From the NCBI GenBank assembly GCA_035642125.1, contig DASQSZ010000435.1, forward strand, positions 1 through 64,000: a stretch of DNA of 64,000 bases. Reading direction: 5' to 3'. The notes below the pieces were generated by a model, which was not told where the DNA came from, searched no databases, and saw only the letters and a program-made list of their open reading frames with translations. How positions within the stretch are numbered: position 1 is the stretch's first letter; each line of letters starts with the position of its first letter. This stretch comes from CALAED01 sp937891035. Its GTDB lineage: Bacteria > Actinomycetota > Actinomycetes > Streptosporangiales > Streptosporangiaceae. Of this stretch, positions 9,187 through 18,106 are shown piece by piece. Position numbers and translations under genes: made by a program.

Positions 9187-10023
9187 GTGGCCCTCCTCAC
9201 GCACGGACTACGCCGAAGAGTCGCGACGCTCGTTGGTTCGCTGCTCTGTATCCCGATGACCGCCCATTCCGCCCAAGCGAACGTCGTCCCGACCCGGCCG
9301 GTGATGGACGCACCGGGGCCCGCGTTCAAAGCGCTGGTCTTCTCCAGGACGACCGGGTTCCGGCACGACTCGATCCCGGACGGCGTCGCCGCCATCCAAA
9401 AGCTCGGCGTGGACCACGACTTCTCCGTCGCCGCCACCGAGGACGCCGCGCTGTTCACCGACGACAACCTGGCCCAGTACGACGTCGTGGTTTTCCTGTC
9501 GACGACCGGCGATCCCCTCGGCACCCAACCGGAAAAGGACGCTTTCCAGCGCTACATCCAAAGCGGCGGCGGCTTCGTGGGCATCCACGCCGCCGCGGAC
9601 AGCGGTTACGACTGGCCGTGGTACGGCGGGCTCGTCGGCACGTACTTCAGGTCGCACCCGGCGATCCAGCGCGCCAGGGTCAAGGTCGAAGACTCGGCCC
9701 ATCCGTCCATGCGGACGCTGCCGCGCCGCTGGACTCGTACCGACGAGTGGTACAACTACCGGTCCAACCCGCGCGGAACCGTCCGTGTGCTGGCGACCCT
9801 GGACGAAAGGTCCTACGACGTCGGCGACGACGGCATGGGTCCCGACCACCCGATCACCTGGTGCCAGGACTACGACGGGGGCCGCTCCTGGTACACCGGT
9901 CTGGGGCATACCACGGAGAGCTACACCGAGCCGGAGTTCCTGAAGATGCTGCTCGGCGGCCTGCGGACCGCGGCCGGCGTAGTCCCGGCCGACTGTTCAC
10001 CCTCGACCGCCCCGCGACCATGA
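9187..10023 (+). CDS. Secreted ThuA domain protein
   Basis: A 278-residue protein with a Sec-type signal (arginine cluster, hydrophobic core, cleavage near AHSAQA). The mature part is one ThuA domain with FSRTTGFRHDSI, VFLSTTGDPLG, GGGFVGIHAAAD and a C-terminal ITWCQDYDGGRSWYTGLGHT. GTG at 9187 follows AGGAG by 5 bases. The fold resembles the N-terminal domain of the fusion at the left edge, but here it stands alone. ThuA proteins are linked to trehalose utilisation and to hydrolysis or elimination of 3-keto-glycosides. Export means it acts on substrates outside the membrane. Its gene heads the ebo-like operon 18 bases upstream of the INO1-like gene. Confidence 0.9.
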   Translation: MALLTHGLRRRVATLVGSLLCIPMTAHSAQANVVPTRPVMDAPGPAFKALVFSRTTGFRHDSIPDGVAAIQKLGVDHDFSVAATEDAALFTDDNLAQYDVVVFLSTTGDPLGTQPEKDAFQRYIQSGGGFVGIHAAADSGYDWPWYGGLVGTYFRSHPAIQRARVKVEDSAHPSMRTLPRRWTRTDEWYNYRSNPRGTVRVLATLDERSYDVGDDGMGPDHPITWCQDYDGGRSWYTGLGHTTESYTEPEFLKMLLGGLRTAAGVVPADCSPSTAPRP

Positions 10024-10040
10024 GGGAAGGTGAGCGACCC

Positions 10041-11207
10041 ATGCGCATTGGTGTCTGGCTGATCGGGGCTCGCGGTTCGGTCGCCACCACAGTGGTCGCC
10101 GGGGCGGCGGCCGTCCGGGCCGGGCTCGCGCCGGCCACCGGCTGCGTCACCGAAGGCGACGACTTCGCCGCCGCCGGCCTGCCCGCGCTCGGCGACCTGG
10201 TCTTCGGCGGGCACGATCTGGCCGAGACCTGCCTGCCGAAACGGGCCGAGCAGCTGGCCAGGTCCGGCGTGCTCCCCGAACGGCTGCCCGAGCTGATCCA
10301 AGACGACCTGCTCGCCGCGGACGCCGAGATCCGCCCCGGCGCCGGCGCCGCTGGGGCCGGCCCCCGCACCCAGGCCGAGGTGGCCGCCGCGCTCGCCGCC
10401 GACATCGGCGCCTTCCGCGAGCGGCGCGCCATCGACCGGGTCGTCGTGATCAACGTCGCGTCGACCGAGCCGCCGTGCGCGCCGCACCCGGCGCACGACT
10501 CGCTGCCCGCGCTCGCCGCCGCGCTGGAGTCGGCCGGCCCGGCGGCCGGGGCGGCGGCCGGCGTACTGCCGCCCAGCTCGCTGTACGCCTACGCGGCGTT
10601 GTCCAGCGGCTGCGCCTACGTCGACTTCACGCCGTCAACCGGCGCCCGGCTGCCCGCCATCGACGAGCTTGCCCACACAAGGGGCGTGCCGTACGCGGGC
10701 AGCGACGGCAAGACGGGAGAGACGTTGGTGCGCTCGGTGCTCGCGCCGATGTTCGCCCGGCGTGCGCTGCGCGTGCGGTCGTGGTCGGGCACCAACCTGC
10801 TCGGTGGCGGCGACGGCGCCACCCTCGGCGACCCGGCGGCCGCCGCCAGCAAGAACGCATCCAAACAGCGGGTGCTCGGCGAGACGCTCGGCTATCCGAT
10901 CGACGGTGAGGTCCACATCGATTACGTCGGCGACCTCGGCGACTGGAAGACCGCCTGGGATCACATCCTGTTCGACGGTTTCCTCGGGGCTCGGATGACC
11001 TTGCAGTTCACCTGGCAGGGGTGCGATTCCGCGCTGGCGGCACCGCTGGTACTCGACCTGGCCAGGCTCATGGCCAGGGCGCACGAGACCGGACGGTCCG
11101 GGGCGGTGAGCGAGCTCGCGTTCTTTTTCAAGGACCCGATCGGCACCACGGAGCACGATCTCGCGGCGCAGTACGAGACCCTGCGCACCTGGGCCGGCGC
11201 CCTATGA
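10041..11207 (+). CDS. Inositol-3-phosphate synthase family protein (in the EboD position)
   Basis: A 388-residue homologue of myo-inositol-1-phosphate synthase. The Rossmann motif is IGARGSVATTVVAG at the N-terminus; later come NVASTEPP, GSDGKTGETLVRSVLAP, the signature GTNLLGGGDG near residue 252, KNASKQRVLGETLGY and FFKDPIGT. The family cyclises glucose 6-phosphate with transient NAD oxidation. ATG at 10041 is preceded by a GAAGG-containing stretch; an in-frame ATG at 10020 overlaps the previous stop. It overlaps the UbiA gene by ATGA. In described ebo clusters a dehydroquinate-synthase-like cyclase occupies this role, so this enzyme may supply an alternative cyclitol phosphate. Whether the product is inositol is not proven. 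Confidence 0.88.
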   Translation: MRIGVWLIGARGSVATTVVAGAAAVRAGLAPATGCVTEGDDFAAAGLPALGDLVFGGHDLAETCLPKRAEQLARSGVLPERLPELIQDDLLAADAEIRPGAGAAGAGPRTQAEVAAALAADIGAFRERRAIDRVVVINVASTEPPCAPHPAHDSLPALAAALESAGPAAGAAAGVLPPSSLYAYAALSSGCAYVDFTPSTGARLPAIDELAHTRGVPYAGSDGKTGETLVRSVLAPMFARRALRVRSWSGTNLLGGGDGATLGDPAAAASKNASKQRVLGETLGYPIDGEVHIDYVGDLGDWKTAWDHILFDGFLGARMTLQFTWQGCDSALAAPLVLDLARLMARAHETGRSGAVSELAFFFKDPIGTTEHDLAAQYETLRTWAGAL

Positions 11208-12112
11208 GCGAGCGCGCGGAGAGCGCGCTGAGCGCTGAGCGGGCAACATCGCGGGCGATCGTCGAGCTGGTGCGGGCGCCGGCGGCGTTGACCGTGCCGG
11301 GCGACGTCGTGGCCGGCGCCGCCGCGGCCGGCTGGCCCTTCGGCCCGGCGACCCCGGCGCTGGCTGCGGCGTCGGCGAGCCTCTATTGGGCGGGCATGGC
11401 GCTCAACGACTACGCCGACCGGGAGGTCGACGCCGTCGAACGACCGATGCGGCCGATCCCGTCCGGGCGGGTCACGCCGCGGTTCGCTTTCGGCCTCGCC
11501 GCCGGGCTGACGGCGGCCGGGGTCGGCCTGGCCGGCCTGGCCGGGGGCCGGCGGGCGTTCGGCGTCGCCGTGCCGCTCGCGGCCACCGTCTGGGCGTACG
11601 ACCTGGTGCTCAAGGCGACGCCGGCCGGGCCGGCGGCGATGGCGGCGGCGCGCGGCCTCAACGTGCTGATGGGCGCCGGGACCGGGGCCGGCGAGATGCG
11701 GCGGGCGGCCCCGGCCGCCGCGCTGGTCGCGGCGCACACCCTGGCCGTCACCGCGCTGAGCCGCGGCGAGGTCACCGGCGCCAAGCCGTGGTTGCCGCGC
11801 GCCACCCTCGCCGCCACCGGCGTCATCGGCGCGCTCGCCGCCCGCGCCGGCCGCCGCGGAACCCCGATCGAGCGACTGGCCGGGGCCGGTCTGCTGGCCG
11901 GCTACGGCGCGACGTTCGGCCGGGCCCAGCTCGCGGCCGCCCGCGATCCGCGTCCGCTGCCGGTGCGGCGGGCGGTCGGCGCCGGCATCCTCGGCCTGAT
12001 GCCGCTTCAGGCCGCGCTGGCGGCGGGCGCCGGGGCACCGGCCGCCGCGCTGCCGGTGGCCGCCGCGTTCCCGCTGGCCCGGCGCCTGTCAAGGCGGGTG
12101 TCACCAACATGA
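11204..12112 (+). CDS. eboC: UbiA family prenyltransferase, EboC-like (SCO3242 type)
   Basis: A 302-residue, very Ala/Gly-rich polytopic membrane protein. The polyprenyl-diphosphate site is NDYADREVDAVERPMRPIPSG (NDxxDxxxD, near residues 67-75), followed by helices with WAYDLVLKATPAGPAAMA as the second, degenerate Asp region. ATG overlaps the preceding stop by ATGA and its own stop overlaps the next start the same way. Family enzymes attach an isoprenoid chain to an aromatic or sugar-like acceptor in the membrane. In ebo clusters EboC is the membrane component. A prenylated cyclitol or glycoside is a reasonable product hypothesis. Confidence 0.85.
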   Translation: MSERAESALSAERATSRAIVELVRAPAALTVPGDVVAGAAAAGWPFGPATPALAAASASLYWAGMALNDYADREVDAVERPMRPIPSGRVTPRFAFGLAAGLTAAGVGLAGLAGGRRAFGVAVPLAATVWAYDLVLKATPAGPAAMAAARGLNVLMGAGTGAGEMRRAAPAAALVAAHTLAVTALSRGEVTGAKPWLPRATLAATGVIGALAARAGRRGTPIERLAGAGLLAGYGATFGRAQLAAARDPRPLPVRRAVGAGILGLMPLQAALAAGAGAPAAALPVAAAFPLARRLSRRVSPT

Positions 12113-12963
12113 GGTTCGGCTACGGGACGAACGGCTTCGCCAACCACCGGCTCGGCGACGCGCTCGCGATCATCGCGGACCTGGGCTACGACGGCGTCGC
12201 CCTCACGCTCGACCATCACCACCTCGACCCCTACGCCGGCGACATCGCCGGGCAGGTGAGCGCGCTCGCCCGGCGGCTCGGCGAACTCGGCCTCGGTGTG
12301 GTCGTCGAGACCGGCGCCCGATACCTGATGGACCCCCGGCACAAGCACGAGCCGACGCTCGTGTCGGCGGCCGGGCGGGAGCGCCGGATCGACCTGCTGG
12401 CCCGGGCGGTGCGGATCGCCGCCGACCTGGGCGCCGAGGCGGTGTCGTTCTGGAGCGGCGTACGCGGGCCCGCGGTCTCGGCCGACGAGGCGTGGCGGCG
12501 GCTGGTCGCCGGCTGCGCCGAGGTGATCGACGTCGCCGCCGGGCTCGGGGTGCGCCTCGGCTTCGAGCCGGAGCCCGGCATGGTCGTCGCCGATCTCGAC
12601 GGCTACCTGCGGCTGCGCCGCGCCCTCGGCGAGCCCGAGCCGTTCGGCCTCACCCTCGACATCGGGCACTGCCGGTGCGTGGAGGACGACCCGGTGCCCG
12701 AGTGCGTACGCCGCTCGGCGACCTGGCTCGTGAACGTGCAGATCGACGACATGCGGCGCGGCGTGCACGAGCACCTGGAGTTCGGCGACGGCGAGATCGA
12801 CTTCCCGCCGGTGCTGGCGGCGCTCGACGAGATCGGGTACGGCGGCCTGGTGGCGGTGGAGCTGCCCAGGCACAGCCACGCCGCCCCCGCCGTCGCTCGG
12901 CGCTCGCTCGACTTCCTGCGTGCCGCGTCCCCGGCACCGGCCGGACAACGCCTTGGGAGGTGA
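12109..12963 (+). CDS. Sugar phosphate isomerase/epimerase-like TIM barrel
   Basis: A 284-residue xylose-isomerase-like (AP_endonuc_2) barrel starting MRFGYGTNGFANH. Candidate metal and catalytic residues lie in GFEPEPGM, TLDIGHC, NVQIDD and VAVELPRHSH, the usual Glu/Asp/His set at strand ends. The start overlaps the UbiA stop (ATGA). EboE-type proteins share the fold, and this one is a second, shorter member of the same operon. It probably isomerises or epimerises a sugar or cyclitol intermediate, or acts on 3-keto sugars; the reaction is not known. Confidence 0.83.
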   Translation: MRFGYGTNGFANHRLGDALAIIADLGYDGVALTLDHHHLDPYAGDIAGQVSALARRLGELGLGVVVETGARYLMDPRHKHEPTLVSAAGRERRIDLLARAVRIAADLGAEAVSFWSGVRGPAVSADEAWRRLVAGCAEVIDVAAGLGVRLGFEPEPGMVVADLDGYLRLRRALGEPEPFGLTLDIGHCRCVEDDPVPECVRRSATWLVNVQIDDMRRGVHEHLEFGDGEIDFPPVLAALDEIGYGGLVAVELPRHSHAAPAVARRSLDFLRAASPAPAGQRLGR

Positions 12964-12967
12964 CCGG

Positions 12968-13606
12968 ATGACCGTTGAGACGACCATGGACGAGGTGACC
13001 GCGGCCCTGGCGCGGCACCTCACCGACGACGGCGCCGCGTGGCTGGCCGCGGCGCGGGCCCGGGTGTCCGGCGAGCCGGCCGCGATCGAGGTGCTGTTCC
13101 CCGCCGCCGGACGGCACTGCGGGCGCGGCCGGATCGAGGAACCGGCCGGCGGCTGGACCGTCGACGACGCCGCCCGTACGGTGCTGATCGCCGAGCTGCC
13201 GCTCACCGGACCCGCGCTGACCGAGACGATCGAAGGGCTGTACCGCTACGGCGACGCGGGCGAAAAGCGCGGTGTGCTGCGTGCCCTATCCGTCGTCGAC
13301 CCCGTCATGAAGCTCGGCGAGTCCGGCGTGCCGCTCCTGCGGGACGCGCTGCGCACCAACGACACCCGGCTGATCGCCGCCGCGCTCGGCCCGTACGGCG
13401 CCCGGCACCTCGACGCCGCCGCCTACCGGCAAGGAGTGCTCAAGTGCCTGTTCACCGGCATCCCGCTGGCCGACATCGCGGGCCTTGACCGGCGCGTCGA
13501 CGACGAGCTTGTCCGCATGATGAGCGACTTCGCCCAGGAACGCATCGCGGCCGGACGAGTCGTGCCCGACGACGTCTGGCGTTTCGTCCCCTCCCCGGAG
13601 GCATGA
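12968..13606 (+). CDS. eboA: EboA domain protein
   Basis: A 212-residue protein with no catalytic motif I can name. The C-terminal half has the EboA hallmark: a LRTNDTRLIAAALGPYGA segment, then QGVLKCLFTGIPLADIAGLD and a helical tail with MMSDFAQERIAAGR. ATG at 12968 follows GGGAGG by 7 bases. EboA is the defining small protein of ebo clusters, described in cyanobacteria (with scytonemin genes), algal endosymbionts and Pseudomonas, where the genes are tied to export or processing of a secondary metabolite. Its biochemical role is not settled. Confidence 0.85.
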   Translation: MTVETTMDEVTAALARHLTDDGAAWLAAARARVSGEPAAIEVLFPAAGRHCGRGRIEEPAGGWTVDDAARTVLIAELPLTGPALTETIEGLYRYGDAGEKRGVLRALSVVDPVMKLGESGVPLLRDALRTNDTRLIAAALGPYGARHLDAAAYRQGVLKCLFTGIPLADIAGLDRRVDDELVRMMSDFAQERIAAGRVVPDDVWRFVPSPEA

Positions 13607-13607
13607 C

Positions 13608-14483
13608 ATGGCCATGCGCATCTTCGACCCCCACATCCACATGACCTCCCGTACCACCGACGACTACGAGGCGATGCGCGACGCCGGCGTACGGGCGATC
13701 GTCGAGCCGGCGTTTTGGCTCGGCCAGCCGCGCACCTCGGTTGGCAGCTTCGTCGACTACTTCGACGGGCTCGTCGGCTGGGAGCCGTTCCGGGCCGGGC
13801 AGTTCGGCATCCGGCACCACTGCGCGCTCGCGCTCAACCCGAAGGAGGCCAATGACCCGCGCTGCGCCGGCGTGCTCGACGTGCTGCCGCGCTACCTGGC
13901 CAAGGACGGCGTGGTCGCGGTCGGGGAGGTCGGCTACGACTCGATGACGCCGGAGGAGGACGAGGCGTTCGCTCGGCAGCTGCGAATGGCGATCGAGCAC
14001 GACCTGCCGGTGCTCGTCCACACGCCGCACCGCGACAAGCACGCCGGCACGCTGCGCACGCTCGATGTCGTACGGGAGTCGGGCATCGCGCCGGAACGGG
14101 TGATCGTCGACCACCTCAACGAGCTGACGGTCCGGCCGGTGCTGGAATCGGGCTGCTGGATGGCGTTCTCCATCTACCCGGACACCAAGATGGACGAGGT
14201 GCGCATGGTGCGCATCCTGCAGGAGTACGGCACCGAACGGATGCTGGTGAACTCGGCGGCCGACTGGGGGCGCAGCGACCCGCTGAAGACGCGCGCCACG
14301 GGCGAGGCGATGCTCGCCGCCGGGTTCGGCGAGGACGACGTCGACCTCGTGCTGTGGCGTAACCCGGTCGCGTTCTTCGCCCAAAGCGGCCGCCTCGACC
14401 TGTCCGAGCAGAGCGAGGGCGACATCGACGCCGCCGCGACGTTCGAGGGCAACTCGATCCTGCGCGGCGCGCGGGCCGGTTGA
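13608..14483 (+). CDS. eboB: TatD family metal-dependent hydrolase (EboB)
   Basis: A 291-residue amidohydrolase-fold protein starting AMRIFDPHIHMTSRTTDDYE; the DPHIHM motif supplies the first two metal ligands, VGEVGYDSM a further acidic ligand, and LVHTPHRDKHAG and VDHLNE the later histidines. The final acidic ligand is in NSAADWGRSDP. ATG at 13608 lies 6 bases after CCGGAGG; a second ATG at 13614 is spaced less well. EboB is the TatD-like member of the ebo set and normally sits beside EboA, as here. The substrate, probably a phosphate or lactone ester, is unknown. Confidence 0.87.
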   Translation: MAMRIFDPHIHMTSRTTDDYEAMRDAGVRAIVEPAFWLGQPRTSVGSFVDYFDGLVGWEPFRAGQFGIRHHCALALNPKEANDPRCAGVLDVLPRYLAKDGVVAVGEVGYDSMTPEEDEAFARQLRMAIEHDLPVLVHTPHRDKHAGTLRTLDVVRESGIAPERVIVDHLNELTVRPVLESGCWMAFSIYPDTKMDEVRMVRILQEYGTERMLVNSAADWGRSDPLKTRATGEAMLAAGFGEDDVDLVLWRNPVAFFAQSGRLDLSEQSEGDIDAAATFEGNSILRGARAG

Positions 14484-14496
14484 GGGGAGCTGGGCA

Positions 14497-15678
14497 ATGC
14501 GCTTTCGGCACCGCGACGGGACGCTCGTCCACCTCGCGTACTGCACCAACGTGCACCCGGCCGAAGACCTCGACGGCGTCGTCGACCAGCTCGGCCGCTA
14601 CGCCGAGCCGGTCAGGGAGACGCTGGGAGCCGGCCTGCTCGGTCTCGGCCTGTGGCTGGGCCGCGACGTGGCGAAGACGCTGGCGGCCGACTCCGCGGCG
14701 ATCATGCGGCTGCGCGCCGAACTGGCCGCCCGCGGCCTGGAGGTCGTGACGTTCAACGGCTTCCCTTATCAGGGTTTCCACGCCCCGGTGGTCAAGCACG
14801 CCGTCTACCGGCCGGACTGGACAGAGCCCGCCAGGCTCGCCTACACCGTCGACCTCGCCCATGTGCTGGCCCGGCTGCTGCCCGATGACGCGGCGGAGGG
14901 AAGCGTGTCGTCCCTGCCGCTGGCCTGGCGTGCCCCGTGGCCCGATGAGCGGCGGCGGCGGGTCAGGGACGCGCTCGGCGAACTCGCCGAGCGGCTCACG
15001 AAGATCCACGCGGCGGACGGCCGGGTCGTCCGGGTCGGGTTCGAGCCCGAGCCCGGCTGCGTCGTGGACACGACCGCGGACGCGGTCAGGGAGCTGGCCG
15101 GGATCGACACCGAATGGCTCGGGCTCTGCCTGGACGCCTGCCACCTGGCCGTGGCGTTCGAGGAGCCGGGGGCCGCGCTGGCCAGGCTGGCCGCCGCGGG
15201 CTTGCCGGTCGTGAAGACCCAGGCGTCGTGCGCGCTCGAGGCCGCCCGGCCCGCGGATCCGGCGGAACGGGCGGCGTTGGAGGCGGCCGCCGAGCCGCGC
15301 TTTTTGCACCAGGTGCGGGAGCGCGCGGCCGACGGTACCGTGCTGCCCGCCGACGATCTCGACGTCGCGCTGCCGGGCGGTGGCTTGGCGCTGCCGGGGG
15401 CGGGCCCGTGGCGGGTGCACTTCCACGTGCCGGTGCACGCCGAGACGCTCGGGCCGCTGCGCACCACCCGCCCCGTCCTCGTCGAAACGCTGCGCGCGCT
15501 GCTCGGCGGCCCGCGCGCGCTCACCCGGCACGTCGAGGTCGAGACCTACACCTGGTCGGTGCTGCCCGGCGCGGCCCGCCCGGCCACGGCGGCCGACCTC
15601 GTCGCCGGCATCGCCGCCGAACTCGCCTGGACGCGCGGGCAACTGCTCGCGCTCGGATTGGAAGAGGTACGCCAGTGA
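14497..15678 (+). CDS. eboE: Metabolite traffic protein EboE (TIM barrel)
   Basis: A 393-residue protein of the EboE family. Diagnostic segments are LAYCTNVHPAEDLDGV at the N-terminus, TFNGFPYQGFHAPVVKHAVY near residue 85, GFEPEPGCVVDTTAD and CLDACHLAVAFE, which carry putative metal ligands of a xylose-isomerase-like barrel. ATG at 14497 is preceded by GGGGAGC. The stop overlaps the next gene. EboE proteins act with EboF and EboC in a membrane-proximal step that moves or modifies a metabolite. The molecule handled here is unknown. Confidence 0.87.
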   Translation: MRFRHRDGTLVHLAYCTNVHPAEDLDGVVDQLGRYAEPVRETLGAGLLGLGLWLGRDVAKTLAADSAAIMRLRAELAARGLEVVTFNGFPYQGFHAPVVKHAVYRPDWTEPARLAYTVDLAHVLARLLPDDAAEGSVSSLPLAWRAPWPDERRRRVRDALGELAERLTKIHAADGRVVRVGFEPEPGCVVDTTADAVRELAGIDTEWLGLCLDACHLAVAFEEPGAALARLAAAGLPVVKTQASCALEAARPADPAERAALEAAAEPRFLHQVRERAADGTVLPADDLDVALPGGGLALPGAGPWRVHFHVPVHAETLGPLRTTRPVLVETLRALLGGPRALTRHVEVETYTWSVLPGAARPATAADLVAGIAAELAWTRGQLLALGLEEVRQ

Positions 15679-17087
15679 GCCGGGAGCCAATGAGCACCGC
15701 ATCCCCGCTGGTCGTCGTCGACGTCGTCGGTCTGACCCCGCGGCTGCTCGCGCACATGCCGGGCACGCGGCGAGTTGGGGCCGACGGGTTCACGGCGAAC
15801 CTCGAGACGATCTTCCCGGCGGTCACGTGCTCCGTACAGTCGACGCTGCTCACCGGGCTGCGGCCGCGCGACCACGGGATCGTCGGCAACGGCTGGTACT
15901 TCCGCGACCTCGGCGAGGTGCTGCTGTGGCGCCAGCACAACGCGCTCGTCGCGGGGGAGAAGGTCTGGGACGCGGCGCGGCGGGCCGCGCCGGATTACCA
16001 GGTGGCCAACGTCTGCTGGTGGTACGCGATGGGGGCGGCGACCGACTTCGCCGTCACCCCGCGACCGATCTACCACGCCGACGGGCGCAAGTCGCCGGAC
16101 TGCTACACCGTTCCGCCGAGCCTGCACGACGAGCTGACTGATCAGCTGGGGCCGTTCCCGCTGTTCACCTACTGGGGCCCGACGGCCGCCATCGACTCAT
16201 CGCGCTGGATCGCCGCCGCGGCGCGGCGCATCATGTCCGCGCACGACCCCGACCTGACGCTCGTCTACGTGCCGCATCTCGACTACGACCTGCAGCGGTA
16301 CGGGCCGGACGGGCCGGAGGCGAGCGCGGCGGCGCGGGAGGTGGACGCCGTGCTCGGCCCGCTGCTTGCCGCCGCGCGCGCCCGCGGCGCCACGATCGTC
16401 GTGCTCAGCGAGTACGGGATCACGGCGGCGCGCCGCCCCGTGGACGTCAACCGCGCGCTGCGCCGCGCCGGGCTGCTGAACGTCCACACCCAGGCCGGCA
16501 TGGAATACCTCGACCCGTGGACCTCCCGCGCCTTCGCCGTCGCCGATCACCAAGTTGCGCACGTCTACGTACGCGACCCGGCCGACCTGGCCCGCGCCCG
16601 CGACCTGATTTCCGATCTCGACGGCGTCGACGAGGTCCTCGACGCCGCGGGCAAGGCCGCCTACGGCCTGGACCACGAGCGCGCCGGCGAACTGGTCGCG
16701 GTGGCCGAGCCGGACGCCTGGTTCACCTACTACTACTGGCTCGACGACCGCCGGGCCCCGGACTTCGCCCGTACGGTTGAGATCCACCGCAAGCCCGGCT
16801 ATGACCCCGCTGAGCTGTTCTTCGACCCCGCCGACCGTATGGTGAAGCCGCGGGCGGCCGCGGCGCTGGCGCGTAAGAAGGTCGGGCTGCGCTACACGAT
16901 GCGGGTCGTCCCGCTCGACCCGTCGTGCGTGCGCGGCAGCCACGGCCGGCTGCCCGACGACCCGGCCGACGGCCCGGTCTTCTTGTGCTCCGACGGCTCG
17001 CTCGCCCGCGAACGGGTCGCCGCCACCGAGGTCAAAGACCTGCTGCTGCGCCTCGCCGGGCTGCACCAACCGACCACGATCGCTTGA
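15675..17087 (+). CDS. eboF: Alkaline-phosphatase-fold nucleotide pyrophosphatase/phosphodiesterase (EboF-like)
   Basis: A 470-residue type I phosphodiesterase/nucleotide pyrophosphatase. The catalytic threonine lies in IFPAVTCSVQSTLLTGLRP near residue 50; further metal-site motifs are VPHLDYDLQRYGP, VLSEYGI and the late KPGYDPAELFFD and RGSHG. GTG at 15675 overlaps the EboE stop and has GAAGAGG 7 bases upstream; an in-frame ATG at 15690 is an alternative. No signal peptide is visible, so it is predicted to be cytoplasmic. In ebo clusters this is the EboF member. It may split a nucleotide- or phosphate-linked intermediate. Confidence 0.85.
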   Translation: MSREPMSTASPLVVVDVVGLTPRLLAHMPGTRRVGADGFTANLETIFPAVTCSVQSTLLTGLRPRDHGIVGNGWYFRDLGEVLLWRQHNALVAGEKVWDAARRAAPDYQVANVCWWYAMGAATDFAVTPRPIYHADGRKSPDCYTVPPSLHDELTDQLGPFPLFTYWGPTAAIDSSRWIAAAARRIMSAHDPDLTLVYVPHLDYDLQRYGPDGPEASAAAREVDAVLGPLLAAARARGATIVVLSEYGITAARRPVDVNRALRRAGLLNVHTQAGMEYLDPWTSRAFAVADHQVAHVYVRDPADLARARDLISDLDGVDEVLDAAGKAAYGLDHERAGELVAVAEPDAWFTYYYWLDDRRAPDFARTVEIHRKPGYDPAELFFDPADRMVKPRAAAALARKKVGLRYTMRVVPLDPSCVRGSHGRLPDDPADGPVFLCSDGSLARERVAATEVKDLLLRLAGLHQPTTIA

Positions 17088-17098
17088 CGGAGGACACC

Positions 17099-18106
17099 AT
17101 GCCACGACCCATCACCCTGTTCACCGGCCAGTGGGCGGATCTCCCCTTTGACGAGGTGTGCCGGCTCGCCTCCGAATGGGGCTATGACGGCCTCGAGATC
17201 GCGTGCTGGGGCGATCATTTCGAGGTCGACAAGGCGCTCGCCGACGACACCTATGTGCCGCGCAAGCTGGAGACCCTCGAAAAGCACAACCTCAAGGTGT
17301 GGGCGATCTCCAACCACCTGGCCGGGCAGGCCGTCTGCGACCATCCGATCGACGAACGACACAAGGGCATCCTGCCCGCCCGCCTATGGGGCGACGGTTC
17401 CCCCGAAGGCGTCCGCCAACGAGCGGCCGAGGAGCTCAAGAACACCGCCCGCGCCGCCGCCAGGATCGGCGTCCAGACGGTGGTCGGCTTCACCGGCTCG
17501 TCGATCTGGCACACGGTCGCGATGTTCCCGCCCGTCCCCGAGTCGATGATCGCCGCCGGATACGAGGACTTCGCCGAGCGCTGGAACCCGATCCTCGACG
17601 TTTTCGACGCCGAAGGCGTGCGGTTCGCCCACGAGGTGCACCCGAGCGAGATCGCCTACGACTACTGGACGACGGTCCGCACCTTGGAGGCCGTCGGCCA
17701 CCGGCCGGCCTTCGGCCTCAACTGGGACCCGTCCCACTTCGTGTGGCAGGACCTCGACCCGGTGAACTTCATCCTGGACTTCCGGGACCGGATCTACCAC
17801 GTGGACTGCAAGGACGCCAAGGTCCGCACCGGCGACGGCCGCCGCGGCCGGCTCTCATCGCACCTCCCGTGGGCCAACCTGCGGCGCGGCTGGGACTTCG
17901 TGTCCACGGGGCATGGCGACGTCCCGTGGGAGGACTGTTTCCGCGCCCTCAACGAGATCGGCTACGACGGCCCGATCTCCATCGAGTGGGAGGACGCCGG
18001 CATGGACCGCCTGATCGGCGCCCCCGAGGCACTGTCCTTCGTCCGCAAGATGGTCGCCATCGAACCCCCGGCCGCCGCTTTCGACGCCGCCTTCAGTTCG
18101 GACTGA
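17099..18106 (+). CDS. Sugar phosphate isomerase/epimerase (xylose-isomerase-like)
   Basis: A 335-residue TIM barrel starting PITLFTGQWADLPFDEVC. Metal-ligand motifs are FAHEVHPSEIAYD (Glu near residue 179), GLNWDPSHFVWQ, YHVDCKDAK and SIEWEDAGMDR. ATG at 17099 follows GGAGG by 5 bases. Close relatives in actinobacteria sit with ThuA, Gfo/Idh/MocA and ribose-type ABC genes and belong to 3-keto-sugar or inositol-like catabolism. It is last in the ebo-like run, and its end overlaps the convergent Abi gene by 14 bases, so no terminator lies between them. Confidence 0.88.
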   Translation: MPRPITLFTGQWADLPFDEVCRLASEWGYDGLEIACWGDHFEVDKALADDTYVPRKLETLEKHNLKVWAISNHLAGQAVCDHPIDERHKGILPARLWGDGSPEGVRQRAAEELKNTARAAARIGVQTVVGFTGSSIWHTVAMFPPVPESMIAAGYEDFAERWNPILDVFDAEGVRFAHEVHPSEIAYDYWTTVRTLEAVGHRPAFGLNWDPSHFVWQDLDPVNFILDFRDRIYHVDCKDAKVRTGDGRRGRLSSHLPWANLRRGWDFVSTGHGDVPWEDCFRALNEIGYDGPISIEWEDAGMDRLIGAPEALSFVRKMVAIEPPAAAFDAAFSSD

